From Apis mellifera (lineage: Eukaryota > Arthropoda > Insecta > Hymenoptera > Apidae), in NCBI RefSeq assembly GCF_003254395.2, contig NC_037649.1, positions 1,401,001 through 1,465,000 of the forward strand: DNA of 64,000 bases, read 5' to 3'. Made by a program: the position numbers and the translations under genes. Positions 11,602-26,549 of the stretch are shown piece by piece (position 1 is the first letter of the stretch; every line of letters begins with the position of its first letter). Under the pieces are notes generated by a model that saw only the letters and a list, made by a program, of their open reading frames with translations, was not told where the DNA came from and did no database searches.

Positions 11602-11717
11602 CACATTCGATTCGCGATTCGAGGGAGATTCGGCCGCGTTGCTCTTGGTTTCTTGCGAATCCATTTTCACTTCGTTCATATTATTAGAGTTTAAGAAGAC
11701 CAGACGATTCTCGTCAC
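11602..11717 (-). CDS. tau: Tau-family protein, second coding exon or alternative first exon
   Basis: The donor AATGTG|gtaagc at 11602/11601 leaves phase 0 and joins exactly to the phase-0 acceptor at 8105 (ESNV|VKPNPP). From ATG 11679 the exon encodes MNEVKMDSQETKSNAAESPS and six further residues to the donor. Two models fit. In one, transcription starts just upstream and ATG 11679 is the initiator. In the other, the exon is internal from 11717 (acceptor TCAAAG|GT), where the two leading bases complete a Gly codon with the single G left by the exon at 58920, adding DENRLVFLNSNN before the Met. The open frame upstream of the ATG and the exact phase fit favour an internal use at least in some transcripts. 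The acceptor polypyrimidine tract is weak. Confidence 0.72.
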
Positions 11718-12640
11718 CTTTGACGAGACGATATCTCTCTCCATAAACCTGTTGCGTATCACTTGATAGTCATTGCCATCATCGAAAAAGTCATCACAAC
11801 TCTACGTGAGTGCCGATAATCTTAAAATCAATCTACGCTGTGTCTAAATAAGTATAAATATTGAATGAAAGACGCTACTCTTGATGCGTGATTCATCGCG
11901 TTCAAATGCATACGATGCTTGGAGGAAGCTTGCTTAATAAATGAAACCATTTATTAATGGAACTACTTTTCCAGCGGTTTTGGTAATTGGCTTTAGAGCC
12001 AATTCGTTCCGGCATTCTTCCAAAACTTTGGAAGATTGTATCGAGCTTCCCTTCCTTCCATTCATTCATCAAAATTTGAATGTGTGTTCGTTTGTATTTT
12101 ATAAGTATTTTAATTTTCATATATAAAATACAGTTTTGATATTTATTTATGTGTTTGTTGTTTAGAGCAATGAATAAATAATTTTTGTTCAGGTATATTG
12201 ATTTTTAATTATAATTTTATTAAATAAGAGATAAGATGAATACAGGTTCAGTTATAAAAGTGTTTAAAAATTTAAAGAAACTACTTTTTTAGTTGTTGAC
12301 AATTAAAAGTTGATAAGAATATAATAGGCAAAGAAAACTTTTCCTCAGGAACAAATGTAGGACAGCTTAAAGAGTAAAGAATACAATAATCTTCAAATTC
12401 AATAACTAGATTACAAAAGAATATTTCAATTTGAAGATCTTTAATTACGGAACTTATAATCCTTCAACATAAATAAGTTGAAATGAAATAAATAATCTAA
12501 TTTTCTTCAACATATTTTTCCACAGATAATTACATTCATCTCATAATTTATCTTACAATTCAAAACTCTATTAAAATTAATTAAAAAAATTTAAAGCGTT
12601 ATAATTCCAAAGATACTAACTTCTTCTCAACGAATGAAGC
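11718..12640. other. Upstream flank of the second tau exon
   Basis: The part to about 11900 is less A+T-rich than the rest and could contain a promoter or 5' UTR for transcripts that start at ATG 11679. No TATA box or initiator could be assigned with confidence. The rest is A+T-rich intron. Confidence 0.4.
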
Positions 12641-12960
12641 GTGGAATCTTACTCTTTAAAATATATTTTCATTCATATTGATACGACTCCTGGTTCCCGA
12701 GATATCGTCTTCTAAAGAGAAGAGTAATTCTTAACCATATACCCTCGATCCGACCGAACTGCTTATTAAAATTAGCAAAAACTTTGAACCCCTATAACTT
12801 CGAACATAATAACATCCGGTCAACGAGTGAACGATCATTAGAAGCGCAGAACCTTCTCCTTTAAAATGCATTTTTTTTCATCTCGATACGATTTCCGGTT
12901 CCCGAGATATCATCGTGTAAAGAAAAAGATAATTTTTAATCGTTTACTATCTCCGTCCTC
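12640..12960. repeat. Two diverged direct repeats of about 205 bp
   Basis: A block containing ggttcccgagatatc occurs at 12692 and 12897. Flanking similarity includes a Ctttaaaat-type stretch and gatacgac/gatacgat. The copies are clearly diverged, so this is an old duplication or two relatives of a dispersed repeat. Confidence 0.7.
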
Positions 12961-15884
12961 GTCACTGATTCCACATCCTCTCTCTCTCGCACCTGGTCGC
13001 TGACCAATCCCAAGGCTCAGACAAGTGACAGACGCGATTCTTAAATATAAAGTACGTAATGTAAGGAAAAAGAAAATATAAGTCAGTCGGCCTATTCATA
13101 ACTTTTGCACTGTCTTGAGCGTTATGGACACTTTGAATCTTTGTATCTCGGTAACTAATCGAGATATTGGAATGAAACAAAAAGTAATTTTATTGGTAAA
13201 ATTTCAGAATGAAATTTTTCATTTCTTCTCTTACTTTTTTTCGCGAAAAATTTAAGTTCCATTAATTATTTTGCGTGATTGCAATGATCTTAAAAGTTAC
13301 AGAGAACAAGATATGGAAAATTTAAAACAAGTTAAATTTGTGTCTTCGTAGAATTGAGGATCGCTGTACTTTTCATTGTTTGAGTTGTCCTAGATTCTTA
13401 AAGGAAGGTGTTTAGTGCCTAAAAATATTTCAATCGATTTTAATTCTAAAAACTAAAACACAATTTTTTATTTTTTGATTTCTGCTTTATTTTGAAGATT
13501 ATATCAAAGAATATATAATTTCTTACGTTTTCTGAACACTCTGTATTCATTATTATCTCGTTTATATAAAATGTACGAAACATATTTGCATAAAAATTTA
13601 AAGATTGCTATTTTATCGACAGATAAGTTATTCAAACATTCATTTTCGATTATCTTTAAATTTTGATCATTGAATATATTTTTACAAAAAAAGTTAAAAG
13701 AATATTTTTAACGATTATTTACTTATTTATTTACGTTATAACGATTTAATATAGCGTAGAATTGTAGTTTGTTCGTGATTCGTGTAATAACAGTGTATTA
13801 AGCACTTTTGGAAGCTCGACTCGTACATTTGATACCGTTTACAGAAATTATACGTAAATATGTACATATTAGTACGTACTATGACAGCGTGTTGGAAGAT
13901 CGAATTGTTGAAAATTCAAACTACTGCAGTTCCTGTGAATAATTCAACGATAATTAGGTGCGATTTGCTCGATTTTGCTATATCTATCTGTTGATACTTA
14001 CGTATAGTGCGTGCAACAACTGTTCAATTGGAAATTACGTACAACGTTATAATCGTGCCTAATACGTACTATTTGCCAACTGGTAACGTGATAGAATAGC
14101 ATTATAGCCTCAGCTTATTTACTTTCGTGTATTTTATTATAGTGCCACTATTATTATTATTATTGCGAATTTAAATGTGCTGATTATAAATGAATTTTTT
14201 TTATTCTTTTATTAATGGAAATCAATAATGTGAATAATGGATATATGATAAATTGAATTATTATCATTTTTCTCCATAATTACAATTTTTATTACGAATA
14301 CGTTTTTTTATTCGGAAAATTATGTATATATGCTATAATGTAATTTATATGAAAAAATAAGCGATATATTTTTTATATTTTTAAAGTCATTAAATAAATC
14401 AAAATGCACAATGATAATAGAAAATACGTTTGTTAATATTATGCATGCAATTTCATTTGTGACATTTTATTTAGTTCGTATTTCAATAAAATATTTGAAT
14501 CATGTTGCAAGAATCTCTTTTAACAATTGCCTAAAATAAACAAATTAATAAAACTACATTGTTATGATGTAGAAAATTAATTTTATAAACATTATAAATA
14601 TAGATTAATAAATGCACAATAATCGATAAATTTCCCTTCAAAAATTCAATTTCCTAAATTTCCTCAAATTTTCTAAAATAAAAAGTCTCATCGTATCTAA
14701 ATATAACAAACTCCGTGAAATATTATTACTCACTTAAATAATTACTCGCATATTTGTAAAATTATTGGCAATAATTAATAATAATAATAATAAAAGAAAA
14801 ATTGCATATAATATTAAAAGCTAATCAAACATTATATAAAATAAATACCGTAAAAATATTTTTTCTTAAAATAATCACTCGCTCATTCGCAAAAATTCCA
14901 AACGTAATAAGAAGATAAATACCAGGTCGTTAATTGCAAAACATGAAATTACTTTCGATGTTGTTGGAACTTGTTGGCTAACTAATTTTTCAGGCGTGAA
15001 AGTTTCATTGGAGAATGAAACAAAAAACGAAGAAAAAAAAAAGGTGAAAAAGTTTGCAGGGGGATGGAATGCACGCAACCATTCTATCCGTGAAAGACTG
15101 AAGAATCGCATTTCTACGTGGCAATAAGGGGCAATGGTTAACCTTGGGCAAATACATTTTACGTAGATATCACGAAACCATAACGATTTCGCGTGAAAGA
15201 TTAAATTGGTGTAGCGCAGAGTCCCTGTTTGACCGATTACCTTAATGGAATACTTCCTTTAAGATCATACATCTCTCGTGTGTCAAAATGTTTATTTCTT
15301 TTTTAACTCACGTACGCGATTCTATTTTGATCACGAGTGTAAAAATCATATTTTAAGAAACGAATTTAATTCAATTAATTATTCTCTATAATTAAAAATT
15401 AGTAAAATTGGTAATTTTAACAAAATAATTTTTTTTTAAATAAATTTTATTTTATCCACAGAGAGATATTACCGTATGATGGTAACTCAATGGGAATATT
15501 ATCATAATATTGTAGACAAAAATATCGATATATTAAAAGATAATCGTATTCAGATTAATAACACGTTAACATTACTCGAATAAAATAGTTATATTGTTTA
15601 AAAATTATTCATGTAACATATTTATTATAAAAATTTGTTTCAAATCTCCATTATCGATTACCACAAATTAAATTTCTTCGTGAAGGTTAAACAAAAGATC
15701 GGACAACGTCTGAATTTTTTTTCTCGGTTTAATATAACGTGCCCAAGTTAATGTAACGTCTCCATTTGATTAAAATATGAGGGCAATGTATCGTGGCCGC
15801 TCGTTTCTTACATCACAAATATAATCTCTAACCTTCTTGTAACCTCCAGACATATTTATCGTTTAAAGCATCTACTGACCTTTC

Positions 15885-15916
<32 letters not shown>

Positions 15917-17819
15917 CGTTACTTCTCAAACATAACTCACGAATATACGCTCCCTTTCGACAGAATATCGCCTACATCTTCTTTTACAATTTATTTTACA
16001 CGAATACTCCTCCCATCGAATTTTCTGAAATATCTATAGAAGACACAGAATTTCGTGTGAACTTCATTTCAGTGAACACGTGATCGAGCTATCTATCTGA
16101 TGGTCAGAAATAACCACACCTTTCGAAAACAACTCATTTAATCGTATAGTAATTAATCTCTTGCGATTTGGATAGGAACTTTTTCGATTAGAAGTGCAAC
16201 TGTATTTTTTTTTAATGCTTTCTTTTTTTATTTTTTGTTCTTATTAGAAAATAATTCTTTTATTTTAATTTTAATAAGAAAAAAGTGATCAAGATTAATG
16301 ACGATATCGAAAAGGAAAATATTAATCTAAAGGAAATGTCTTTAACACGATTTTAAAGCAAACAATTTTGTTCAAATCAATAATAAATAAAATGATTTAA
16401 AAGTTTGACAAAAATTTAACGATATACATTTGGAGATATAAATTTTTTATTTTTTTTTTATAAATGAAATTATTCTAATATTGTAACGTAATTAATTATT
16501 TCAAGAATTTATTATTATGTAAGAAATATTCTTCTATTGATTTTAATGCATCATTTATATTATCCATTGACATGAAATCAATTCCAATGGATAGGAAATA
16601 AAATCCTAAAACTTTAATAAGAAACTTTAATAATAATAAACATTAATAATAATTACTAATAAGTACTTAATAATAAACACTAGACAAATTAAGAAAATAT
16701 TTTAATTATTGTCATCTTTTCAGAAAAAATTTTAATTTTTTTTTTAATATCCTTCATTCTAATAAAAAATTATATTCTCTTTATTACATCATTAAACAGA
16801 TGTAAAAAACATTAATTTCACTATTTTTTAAAATAATACAAAAAAATATATCTAAATAAATCATTGAGTATTTATTAATTTATAAATTTACTCTTTTAAT
16901 AATAAAAAAAAAGTAATTAATGAACTTTTAAATAATATTTTTTTAATATCTTTTTCATAACGATTTCCATAAGAAACAAAGAAAAAAAAATTACATACAA
17001 TTAAGTTTATTTTTATTTTTTATTTGAGTGCATTAATAGATGTGTAATTCACATTATGTCTTAATTTCCTTTATTTACTAAAATATTCCTTTTAAATTCA
17101 AATCCAGTTAAACTTTTACCTAACTTAACCTATTTACATATTTAATTACTTCATTATGATTGCCCTGATTCTCATAACAATTCCCTCTTTCACCTTATTG
17201 TAAATTGTACTCTTATAAACTTTTAAGTGATAGAATAAACTAGATTTCTCTTTGAATTAAGCAAATTTTTATAATGAATTACCTATTGTTATAATATATG
17301 TTTTGTGTCTTGATGTAACAATATATAAATTACTTTATAATTCTAATGTTAAACTTGTTTAAAACTTGTTTATTTCAAATTATTACCAAAAATAATTATT
17401 TCGTTTAATAATTTCAAATAATTTCTATGTCTACTACTTTATTTAGTATTGATGATTTAATATTCTTTTCTTTGTCAATTCAAAATATTGAGATGACTAA
17501 TTCTATATAAATTATTTATACAAACTTTGTGCAAAAATGAAAGCTCACGAAAATTTTATCCATTTTCCGTTAAAAGTCAATCAAAAATTATTTCGAATAA
17601 ACAAATATAAACAAAAATTTTATCTACTATTCATTCATTACATTTAAAACCAACGAAACATAATTTCTCTTTTCAAGATTTCGACATCCAATCCATTGTA
17701 TTTTCCATCAGAAATTCATTTATCCATTTCTTTATTCAATATCTATAAAAAAAAAAAAAAAACTAAAGATAAAAATTAATTCCAACAATGAACGACACGT
17801 AACATAACCTCAAATCCGC
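12961..17819. other. A+T-rich tau intron
   Basis: Long intronic stretch with poly-T/poly-A runs (for example 15890-15917), AAT/ATT microsatellites near 14150 and 14780, and moderately G+C-richer parts at 13000-13150 and 14880-15300. No exon, tRNA or recognisable element was seen. Confidence 0.6.
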
Positions 17820-18270
17820 CCAAGTCCATTAAAACGCATCTCTTGGAGGATGATCGCCCTTACATCAAAGTCTTCCGTCCCCATTTTCTAGGGAGACCGA
17901 GAAACAGGTCATACACAGCGTGTCTGTACAACTCTTACCCCAAGTGCCCATTCCTGAAGTTATTGATCCGACCCGGTGAGCATGTTCGACTCTATATACA
18001 TTACGCGGTGTATATGCACACCGTGTAATACGGTTAAGTTAACTTGTTAATGAGTGCACGCGTCGTCAAAGAAGAGGGAGGAGAGGGGGAGGGGCAAAAA
18101 AAATTGGCGACACCTTCGTGACAACTGTCCATACACGGCCCATTAACAAGATTTCGTAGCATTCTACGTGAGGAAGGCTTCGCCATTTTCCATTATCTGC
18201 GGAACAACTTAACCCTGAACTAGTGGCCATTGGATGGCTCGAGTTGCTTTTAATATCTGATAGTAGTGTA
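17820..18270. other. G+C-richer intronic island
   Basis: A compositional island containing a G-rich stretch near 18075-18100 (gagggaggagagggggaggg). The 61-codon plus-strand open frame here has no supporting splice or family signal. It is a candidate conserved regulatory element only. Confidence 0.35.
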
Positions 18271-21200
18271 AATATAGATTTAGAAATAAAATCGAGGGAT
18301 GAATTGGGTTATATAGAATAATTTGTGAATAATTTGTTTATAATAACAACTTTTTTTCATTTGAATATTAATATTCGAATTCGAGTATAACGCGTTTGAA
18401 AGATTGTTATTATCACTTGTTACAAATGATTTTCGATGATTATGTAATTATTTTGAATGACATTCTTAATTTGTATGTACATATTTATAGTAATTTTTTC
18501 TATTGTTTTATGTTGAAGATTGTTGTTAACATTTGTTATGAATAACTTTTGATATATAAAAGCAAAGAATGAATAAATTAAAAATTGAAATTATCAATCT
18601 TTATAAATAAGTATTAGAATAATATTCTTTGTTTATTTTTAGTAATTTTTTCTGCTTGCTTTTAATTTCAAGTAATTTTCTTTTAAGCAATATTGTATTT
18701 GCTATTGACATTTAAAAATAATACAAATAAATAAGTTGGATTTATTATAAATAATTTGTGAATAATTATTTGGATAATAATTTTATTTTACTTGTAGTAG
18801 TTTTCTTTTTTTATTTAATTTTAAATAATTTTAAAAGATGATGAATTATTCTTTACCTATTATATTAAATAATACATCATTTGAAAATAAATTATTTCTC
18901 ACATTTTGAATTTATTCACAAAAATATTCCTTATTTTATTTGAATTAATTAATTATACTTTTTACTTATTTGTTATTTTTATTTTAAACACAATGTATCT
19001 AATTTGACATAAATTGATATTATTAGAAAAGAATAATGGTTTAAATAAAGATTTGACTGTTTTATATACATTGTTAATTTAGAATTATAATTTAAAATGT
19101 TAATTAAACAAATTTATGCCATTATAATTATGATTTCATGTGAGATCACCTTTGTCACTTTAAATAAATGATAGAGTGCTGAATACCTTGAATATTAATG
19201 TTGTTAAAGTTGTATATTTATAATCAAATTAAAGTAACTGCTATTTCACAAGTTGGATTAAAATTTTAAGTGAATTTTTCTAAGTTTCTTATCTAACAAT
19301 AAGTCATTGTACGTTCTTTCTTGAAAAATTACTTAAGATTGTCAGTTAATTATTTTTTTGAAAAATTGGAAAAATAAGTTAAAACAAATTAAATACTAGA
19401 ATAAAATTGAATTAAAAATAAAAAAATAATTATTTCATTTTATTATATAATCAATAAATATTGAAAATAAAATTGAAATTTGGTTTTAGATATATTGCTT
19501 AACAAAATATTATTTTCTTATAATTTATTTAAATATTCATTTCTTTCTCATATTGTTATTAACCATTATATTGTAATTGTTACTTAAAAGAGAAACTTAT
19601 TTGCAAGATATTTTATCACTCAAGAAAATAAATGTTTACTTATTTCAAGACTTTGTCTTCACAATTTCACTTTCTTGTAAATTTTAATAAAAATTTTCGC
19701 AGTTTATACAGAATATTTCTGTGTATTTAAGATCATTATCTTCATGAATACGAATGTTTCACTGATTAATCATTTCCTTGACTGTCTAAGTAAGTAGGTC
19801 AATCATCACATTTAGCCTTAGAGACCAGCAATAGTTTTGAGCTGAGATACATCTTCTGTTTCAAATATCTAAAGAATTAAATATTCAAATGTTTTCTAAA
19901 CTAAAAATATCTTCTTCAAAATATCGATAGAGATGCGAATATACATTTCTTTAATTTTTGCAAATTTTTATCCAATTATCATCAAAAGCAACATGTACAT
20001 TTTACTTAAAAATTATTAGATCAAAAAACAATGGAACTCAATCAGCTCACATATGGTCATGTAATCATCGCTCAATTAACGAATAATTGCTTAATAAGAT
20101 TCCAGATTGCTTAATTCAATTAATCGTGCAATCGACAAGTAAAATTTTCAAAGATAAAATTTTTCATATACCGTTTCAATTAATTTTTCGATTTTAGAAC
20201 AGCTTTTTTATAAATAGTGGAAGATAGAATTTGTTAAATGATTAAAATGTAGGCGGTAGCTATTTCAAGCCTGATACTTGAGGAATAGGAATTTGTCAAT
20301 GACTTAAACGAGTTCAACCAATTCAAGCAATCAACTAGTTGCAAAAAATTCAACTTTTTGTCTCTCTAGATAAATTAGATAATAATTTGATTCTAGCCAA
20401 CTCTCATCTTTTTTTATACTCTGGCATCTCTATCTAATACCTTTTATAATTTCAATATAATAAATAATCTGGATGAATAAATTTAATATAAATACAATCA
20501 TCCTTTAATATAAATAAAACTCTTTTTCATAATTTCAATATAATAATTATTGAGTCAAATAATTATTTTGTCTCTTAATAATTATCTTTCAAAAATAATA
20601 TATAAATTCAATATATCAATTGAGTTGATCAACAGTTAGTTGATTAAATTAAAATGAAGAAAGAAAGAAAGAAATTCAATTTTTGACATCTCTAATAAAT
20701 AGATTATAGGAGATAATAACCAGATCTTGGCAGTGTTTCATATTTTAAGAAGATTCTTCTCTATGAATTTCGATGTTTCAAGCAACAGTTTTAGATCTAG
20801 ACGTTTGTAATCGTCTGAAAATAAATTCAAACGATGTGTGGAAATTTTGTTAGGACCTTCATTGCTTAGAAACAATTATGAATTTTTTATTTGTCATATC
20901 AAAACATCAATGATGGAATGGAATTATCTAATAATTATAACACGAGGATACGTTAATTTTAATTATTTTTTTTATTATATCTGAGATCGATACATCGAGC
21001 CTAACGCAAATATTATTTTAACTGTATTTAGGTCAGCGAATGAATATAACACGTTAAAACTTTTGCAACTTTTGCAATCGTGTCATATCAATAAAGAAGA
21101 TATTTAAGACTTATTATTTGTACGTTGTCGATGTGTATATCTAAACTTTCAATTGCTTATTCTTTTTATTTTTTTAATAGCAAAAAATGATGCAAGAAAT

Positions 21201-22239
21201 GTACGAGACAAATTTTATTATTAATTAAAATAATTATTTATATAATATAATAATAATTTGTCGAAAAAATGAAAAATCTTTTGATTCTCTGTTTCTAATT
21301 TTCAAGATGATTATTTATATCAAGAAAAATTATTTACAAATTCGAAAGAAAAAAGTTAAGAGAAAGTTTCATTTACATTCTCGTGACAATTAACCTAAAA
21401 TTTCGTGAATTTGCTGTCGAATCGAATGCAGTAGAAATGCAGAGAAACGTATAAATGTAAATGTAATCTATCACGTATCCAATTTTAAGTCATAATAATC
21501 ATTTGGAATTGTCTGTAGAATAGAGTTTAATGTTTCATAAAATGTTTTCTTACTTTACTATATCTATCATTTTATATTTATAATCATAAAAGGAACAATA
21601 GAGAATTTTCTTGATTTCTCATACATTTGGAATTGAAGAGGTTAGGTTAGATTAAGTTAAATTTCAGTGATGTTTGTATACTAAAATTTCAAGATAATTC
21701 TATTAAAAAGAAATATAAAAATTGTCAATAACCTTTAAAGTATAAGTAAATTTTAGTTTTAAAAGTGTTTCAAAAGTTTCACAGAAGATATGGTTTACAT
21801 GTACTACTTGATATTTGTATTATATACATTTTGTAGTTAAACACTGAATTGTATTTATAAAAATTCTGTATTATATATTTTTCGAATAGAAATTATTTGA
21901 TCACTTCAATCAATGTCCTCTTTTTAATTAATAATTAATCACAAATATAAATTACGTATTTATTAACAATATTAGCATTCAATTTCGATTCTGTGAATCC
22001 CATGGAAAAAATCTTAAATATTGTATTTTAAATTTAATTTTATCTCAATTTCGATTCTACGAACACCAATTAACAATTGTTCACTTAATTGCATTTCTAT
22101 TTGCGATTCTATGAATATTTATTAATAATTACATTTCAATTTTGACGAATATCTGTCAACAATTATTTCAATTTCCATTCCCAATAATCACTCACATTGC
22201 ATTTCAACTTCGATTTCATGAATCCTGCAACAAAAATCT
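18271..22239. other. A+T-rich tau intron
   Basis: Nothing recognisable beyond simple sequence and short AAAG runs near 20660. Confidence 0.6.
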
Positions 22240-22560
22240 CACCACCGAAAGAACGATTGAAATCCTTTATACTTTTTACCGCTAGAGGCGTCTTTGCGTG
22301 CACTCGGATTATTTACGATTCTCGTTGCGGACAAAACGAAAAGACGGATTGAGGTTAACGACTGATAACAACAGGCGAATCACCCGTAGGTACAGGTGAC
22401 GTTGCTTTTATCTTACAACAGCATCTTCGAGTACATCACCAATGTTGATGTACAATTGTCACATGGTGTGGTTATCGAACACATCAACGCTTCCTGGATG
22501 CTAACCTATTTACCATGGTCGCGAGTTATACGCCAATAAGATAGCGAGTTTCACGTTTGA
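22240..22560. promoter_or_regulatory. Candidate intronic regulatory island
   Basis: A sharply less A+T-rich block with many CpG and E-box-like hexamers (for example acaggtga near 22393 and cacatg near 22461) between very A+T-rich flanks. It has no open frame of note. Regulatory function is inferred from composition only. Confidence 0.3.
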
Positions 22561-22794
22561 GGCTGAATCGCAATTTGTATTTTTGTTTGTAATGAAATGG
22601 ATACAAATATTATTTTATCTTGTACAAACTCTACCACTTGAATTTAATAAACTATTTGTTTACGATTAAAAGAATGTTTTTTTTGTAAATTAAATTTTTT
22701 GTAAATTAGCCTTGATATTTTGTAAACGAGTCAAAATCATTTTAAAAAAACAGAGTGGAAGTTTCAGTCTCAAAGTGAATCTCGTATATTTAAA

Positions 22795-23620
22795 TATTCT
22801 ATACATAAGGTATAAAATTGTATAAGTGATAAATGATAAAATAATAAAATGTATTGGATAAATACAAAATGAAAATTTAAATCATGAAAGTTCTGATGAA
22901 GAAAAATATAAATTTGTTTAATAAGAAACGAATTTTTAGCATAACCTAATTTGTTGAATCAAGGAGATGATTTTGACATTAAAATATTTTATATACAAAA
23001 TTGTGTAAAAAATAAATGATAAAATAATAAAATGAAATGTGTAAATATTTTAGAAAACAAAAAGATCTATTCAATAAAAAGAAGAGAACTTTTAATATAA
23101 CCTAATTTATATATTTTTTTGAATCAAGGAGATGATTCTGATATTAAAATACTTTATATGTGTAAATATATTTATACAAAATTGTGATAAAAAATAAAAT
23201 GAACTGTGTTAATATTCTAAAAAAATACAAATCTGTAAGAAACAAAGAGAATTTTTAATATAACCTAATTTATTAAATCAAGAAAATAATTCTAACATAA
23301 AATATTTTATTTTGTATAAATATATTTATACAAAATTGTGATAAAAATAAGTGATAAAATAATAAAATGAACTGTATTAATATTCTAAAAAAATACAAAT
23401 CTATAAGAAACAAAGAGAATTTTTAATATAACCTAATTTATTAAATCAAAAAAATAATTCTAACATAAAATATTTTATTTTATATAAATATATTTATACA
23501 AAATTGTAATAAAATTGTAATAAATGATAAAATAATAAAATGAACGTAAATATTTTTAGAAAAAATACAGATTTGTTCAATAAGAAACGAAAAGAACTTT
23601 TGATATAACCTAATATGTAT
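22795..23620. repeat. Tandem array of about 165 bp, five copies
   Basis: The landmark ataacctaat recurs at 22941, 23097, 23260, 23428 and 23605 (spacings 156, 163, 168, 177). Between them, blocks such as aaatatatttatacaaaatt and caaagagaatttttaatata are shared. Copies 3 and 4 are the most similar, and the outer copies are more decayed. Confidence 0.9.
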
Positions 23621-26500
23621 ACATTCTCGTAATAAGACAATTAGATTCGAATTAAACGATACATTCATTTGTCAAACGAAAAGAAAGGAATTTTTACGTT
23701 TCATGATTTAGAATCATTTATTCGTGACGATAGTATAAAATATTCGAAGAGGAATTTCGAAAGTCACGTTAGAAAACCGAGATTAAAAGCGATTTAAGTG
23801 CCAACAGGATAGGTGGTACAGTCGATATCAATCAATCGACGATCGACACCTCGAATTCTGTTTTCGACCATAGGCACAACTCTTCAAAGGTCCTTTCACG
23901 ATATTGTACTATCGAGCGAGTGCCTCGATGGAGATTCGATAGAGACGAATCAGAAATGCGCATACGTTTTTGTTCTTACTGCGAAAAACGTGTAAATTTC
24001 GTAACAAAGGCTTTCAACTTCTCTCTGATATTTCGAATCTATTTTTCTATTTAAATTGAATAAGAATTATGATGGAAGAATACGATTGATTTTTGAATGA
24101 TTAATTTTTGTTTATTCATTTATTTTTTAGGTTAGAAAGAAATAGACTTTTTGTAATAGATTATTTGTATTAATATAAGAGTTTTTAATAGCTTTATTGA
24201 AAATAATATTAAAAAAAATTTGAGTCAATTCAAATTCATTGACAATTGTATCTTGTCAATTGAGAAGCAAAGTTAAAAATATCAAAATATAATATTGTAA
24301 CAAAATTCAATAAAAGATAATTTGTTCCTTTAATGTAATCTTTTTTTTGAAAATATATGGTATTATAATATTATTTTTTTACACGTTATATTGAATTTTA
24401 AATATGTATATCAAAGTATTTGAATTTAATGTTGAAGTTTATTACAATATACAATTTATTTCTTTGTAATAAGATAATTGATAAAATAATTTAAAGTATT
24501 GATCCAACTTTAAGTTTTGACATGTATTATTGAAGGTATATTTGGTTATTTATTTATTTTTATTTAATTTTTCTGAATTTTTCTGATTTTTGAAATTTGT
24601 CACTTTACATATAATAATACATAAATAGAAATGAATGTTTTTATTTAATTTTTCTTTGAAATAATATTTACGTAAAGAAAGAGTATTTCAAGGGTATTTT
24701 AATAGAAAATTTCATAAATAATATAATAAGAAGTATTTTAAATTTTAATATTTTATTGAAATCTTCTTTTTATTTGAGAATAAATAATAAATAATACTTG
24801 CCTATAATTTAATTATTAAATAAAATAATATTTTCAAATAATTTGATTTATAAGATAAAGCGAAATACTATTTTTAAATAGTATTTGTTTACGGAAATAA
24901 TTCAATTTTTATTCAGCTTTGATTTTTTCGATAGTAAAAAAAAAAAATATATTTTAATACATGTATACGTAAATATCAAATAGAATTATTCATTAGAAGG
25001 GTTAGAATCAATTTAACTTCTATTCTCAAGGTAATCGTATCTTTACATATTTGGAATTGTGAATTAGAATGTTAATCATGTCAGAGATCGAACATGGAAT
25101 TATAAATAAATTTCGTTTTATTTATATGCTATCTTTATTTTTTTCAAAATGTACGAATTTTTTATTTATCATGAAATAGAACAAATTAAAATTCAGGGAC
25201 AAATATTAATGATAAAACGATTAAAGAAATAAATGACATATCAAAGATATACAAATTTTATAATAATTTTATAAGATATCAAAATGATAAACAATATAAA
25301 CATTAAAAATTAAAAAATAAATTTATTAAATTTAAAAAAGAATTTTAAAAATAAGAGAATATCAACGAGAATGATAAATGTTTTTTAAAATTTTTCATAA
25401 ATAAGAAAAAACTAATAATCAATGAAATTTCATTAAAAAATTAAAAAAATATTTAAAGAAATGATAAATACTTATCTAAGATAATTATAAAACTTCATTA
25501 AAAAATTAAAAAAAGTACCAAGGGAAATAATAATTTAAAATATTAAACAAACAAGCTAATAATAAAATTTAATTAAAAAATTGAAAAAAAAGTATGACAA
25601 CTTCTTATCTTATGATTTTTAACAAACAGAGAAAAAAGTAATAAATTTATAAAACTTTATTAAACGATCAAAAAGATAACGATTTAAAATTTATGAAAGA
25701 ATTTATTTAATTCCAAATCGAAAATATTCTTCTTTGAAATATAATATCGATTCAGTTTTTCAAGTTCGCTTTAAAATTGTTTTTCTGAAAAAAATATAAA
25801 ATATGATTCATCGTGTTTTCCTCGTGTGGTCATCAAATGCTACATTTCAGTCGCTCAATATTATATTCATCATCCTATTGCTATCTTGTATCGTACACAA
25901 TACCACCAAACAATGAAACGAAAAATATTGACGTCAAGAATAATTATTAGGAATTATATTATTCGAGGACGAGAAGGGACAAATAAATTGGACGTAATAA
26001 TTAAATAAAATATCATACTGAGAGAATGAACTAGATGAAGAGTGCACATTTAAGTGTGTAACTAGGTATTGTGCATGTATTCTATACGCCTATGGATGTT
26101 TGCTTCCAATTACTATTGCGGGTGATTGCACTAATAATTTGAATCGGCTGAAACCATTTAAAAACAAATTATCGAGTTGCTTGAGCTACGAATTGCATAA
26201 GCAGTGCTATTCATCGATGCCATAGCTATAATAATATTCCTTATAAGAGACATTTTTTACTTAAAAATTATTCCAATAAAACATCTTTAACGTCAACAGT
26301 TATTCAATTTCTGAATAATTTTCTAGCGACAAAATTACAAGCTTGGAATATAATCGATAGCAAGTGTTTTCGAATAAGGAAATGTTACAAATAACAAATC
26401 TAAATATTAACACAAGAGTTAAAATAAATATTAATTATTCTTAAAATATTAATAATTTTGACTCCTTAATCTAAACGATGATATGAAAAAAATCATTTTA
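23621..26500. other. A+T-rich tau intron
   Basis: Includes a small G+C-richer patch at 23770-24000. No exon or element recognised. Confidence 0.55.
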
Positions 26501-26549
26501 GGATCCTCCAGACTTATCTACTGCGAATACAGGTCACAGAATCTAGACT

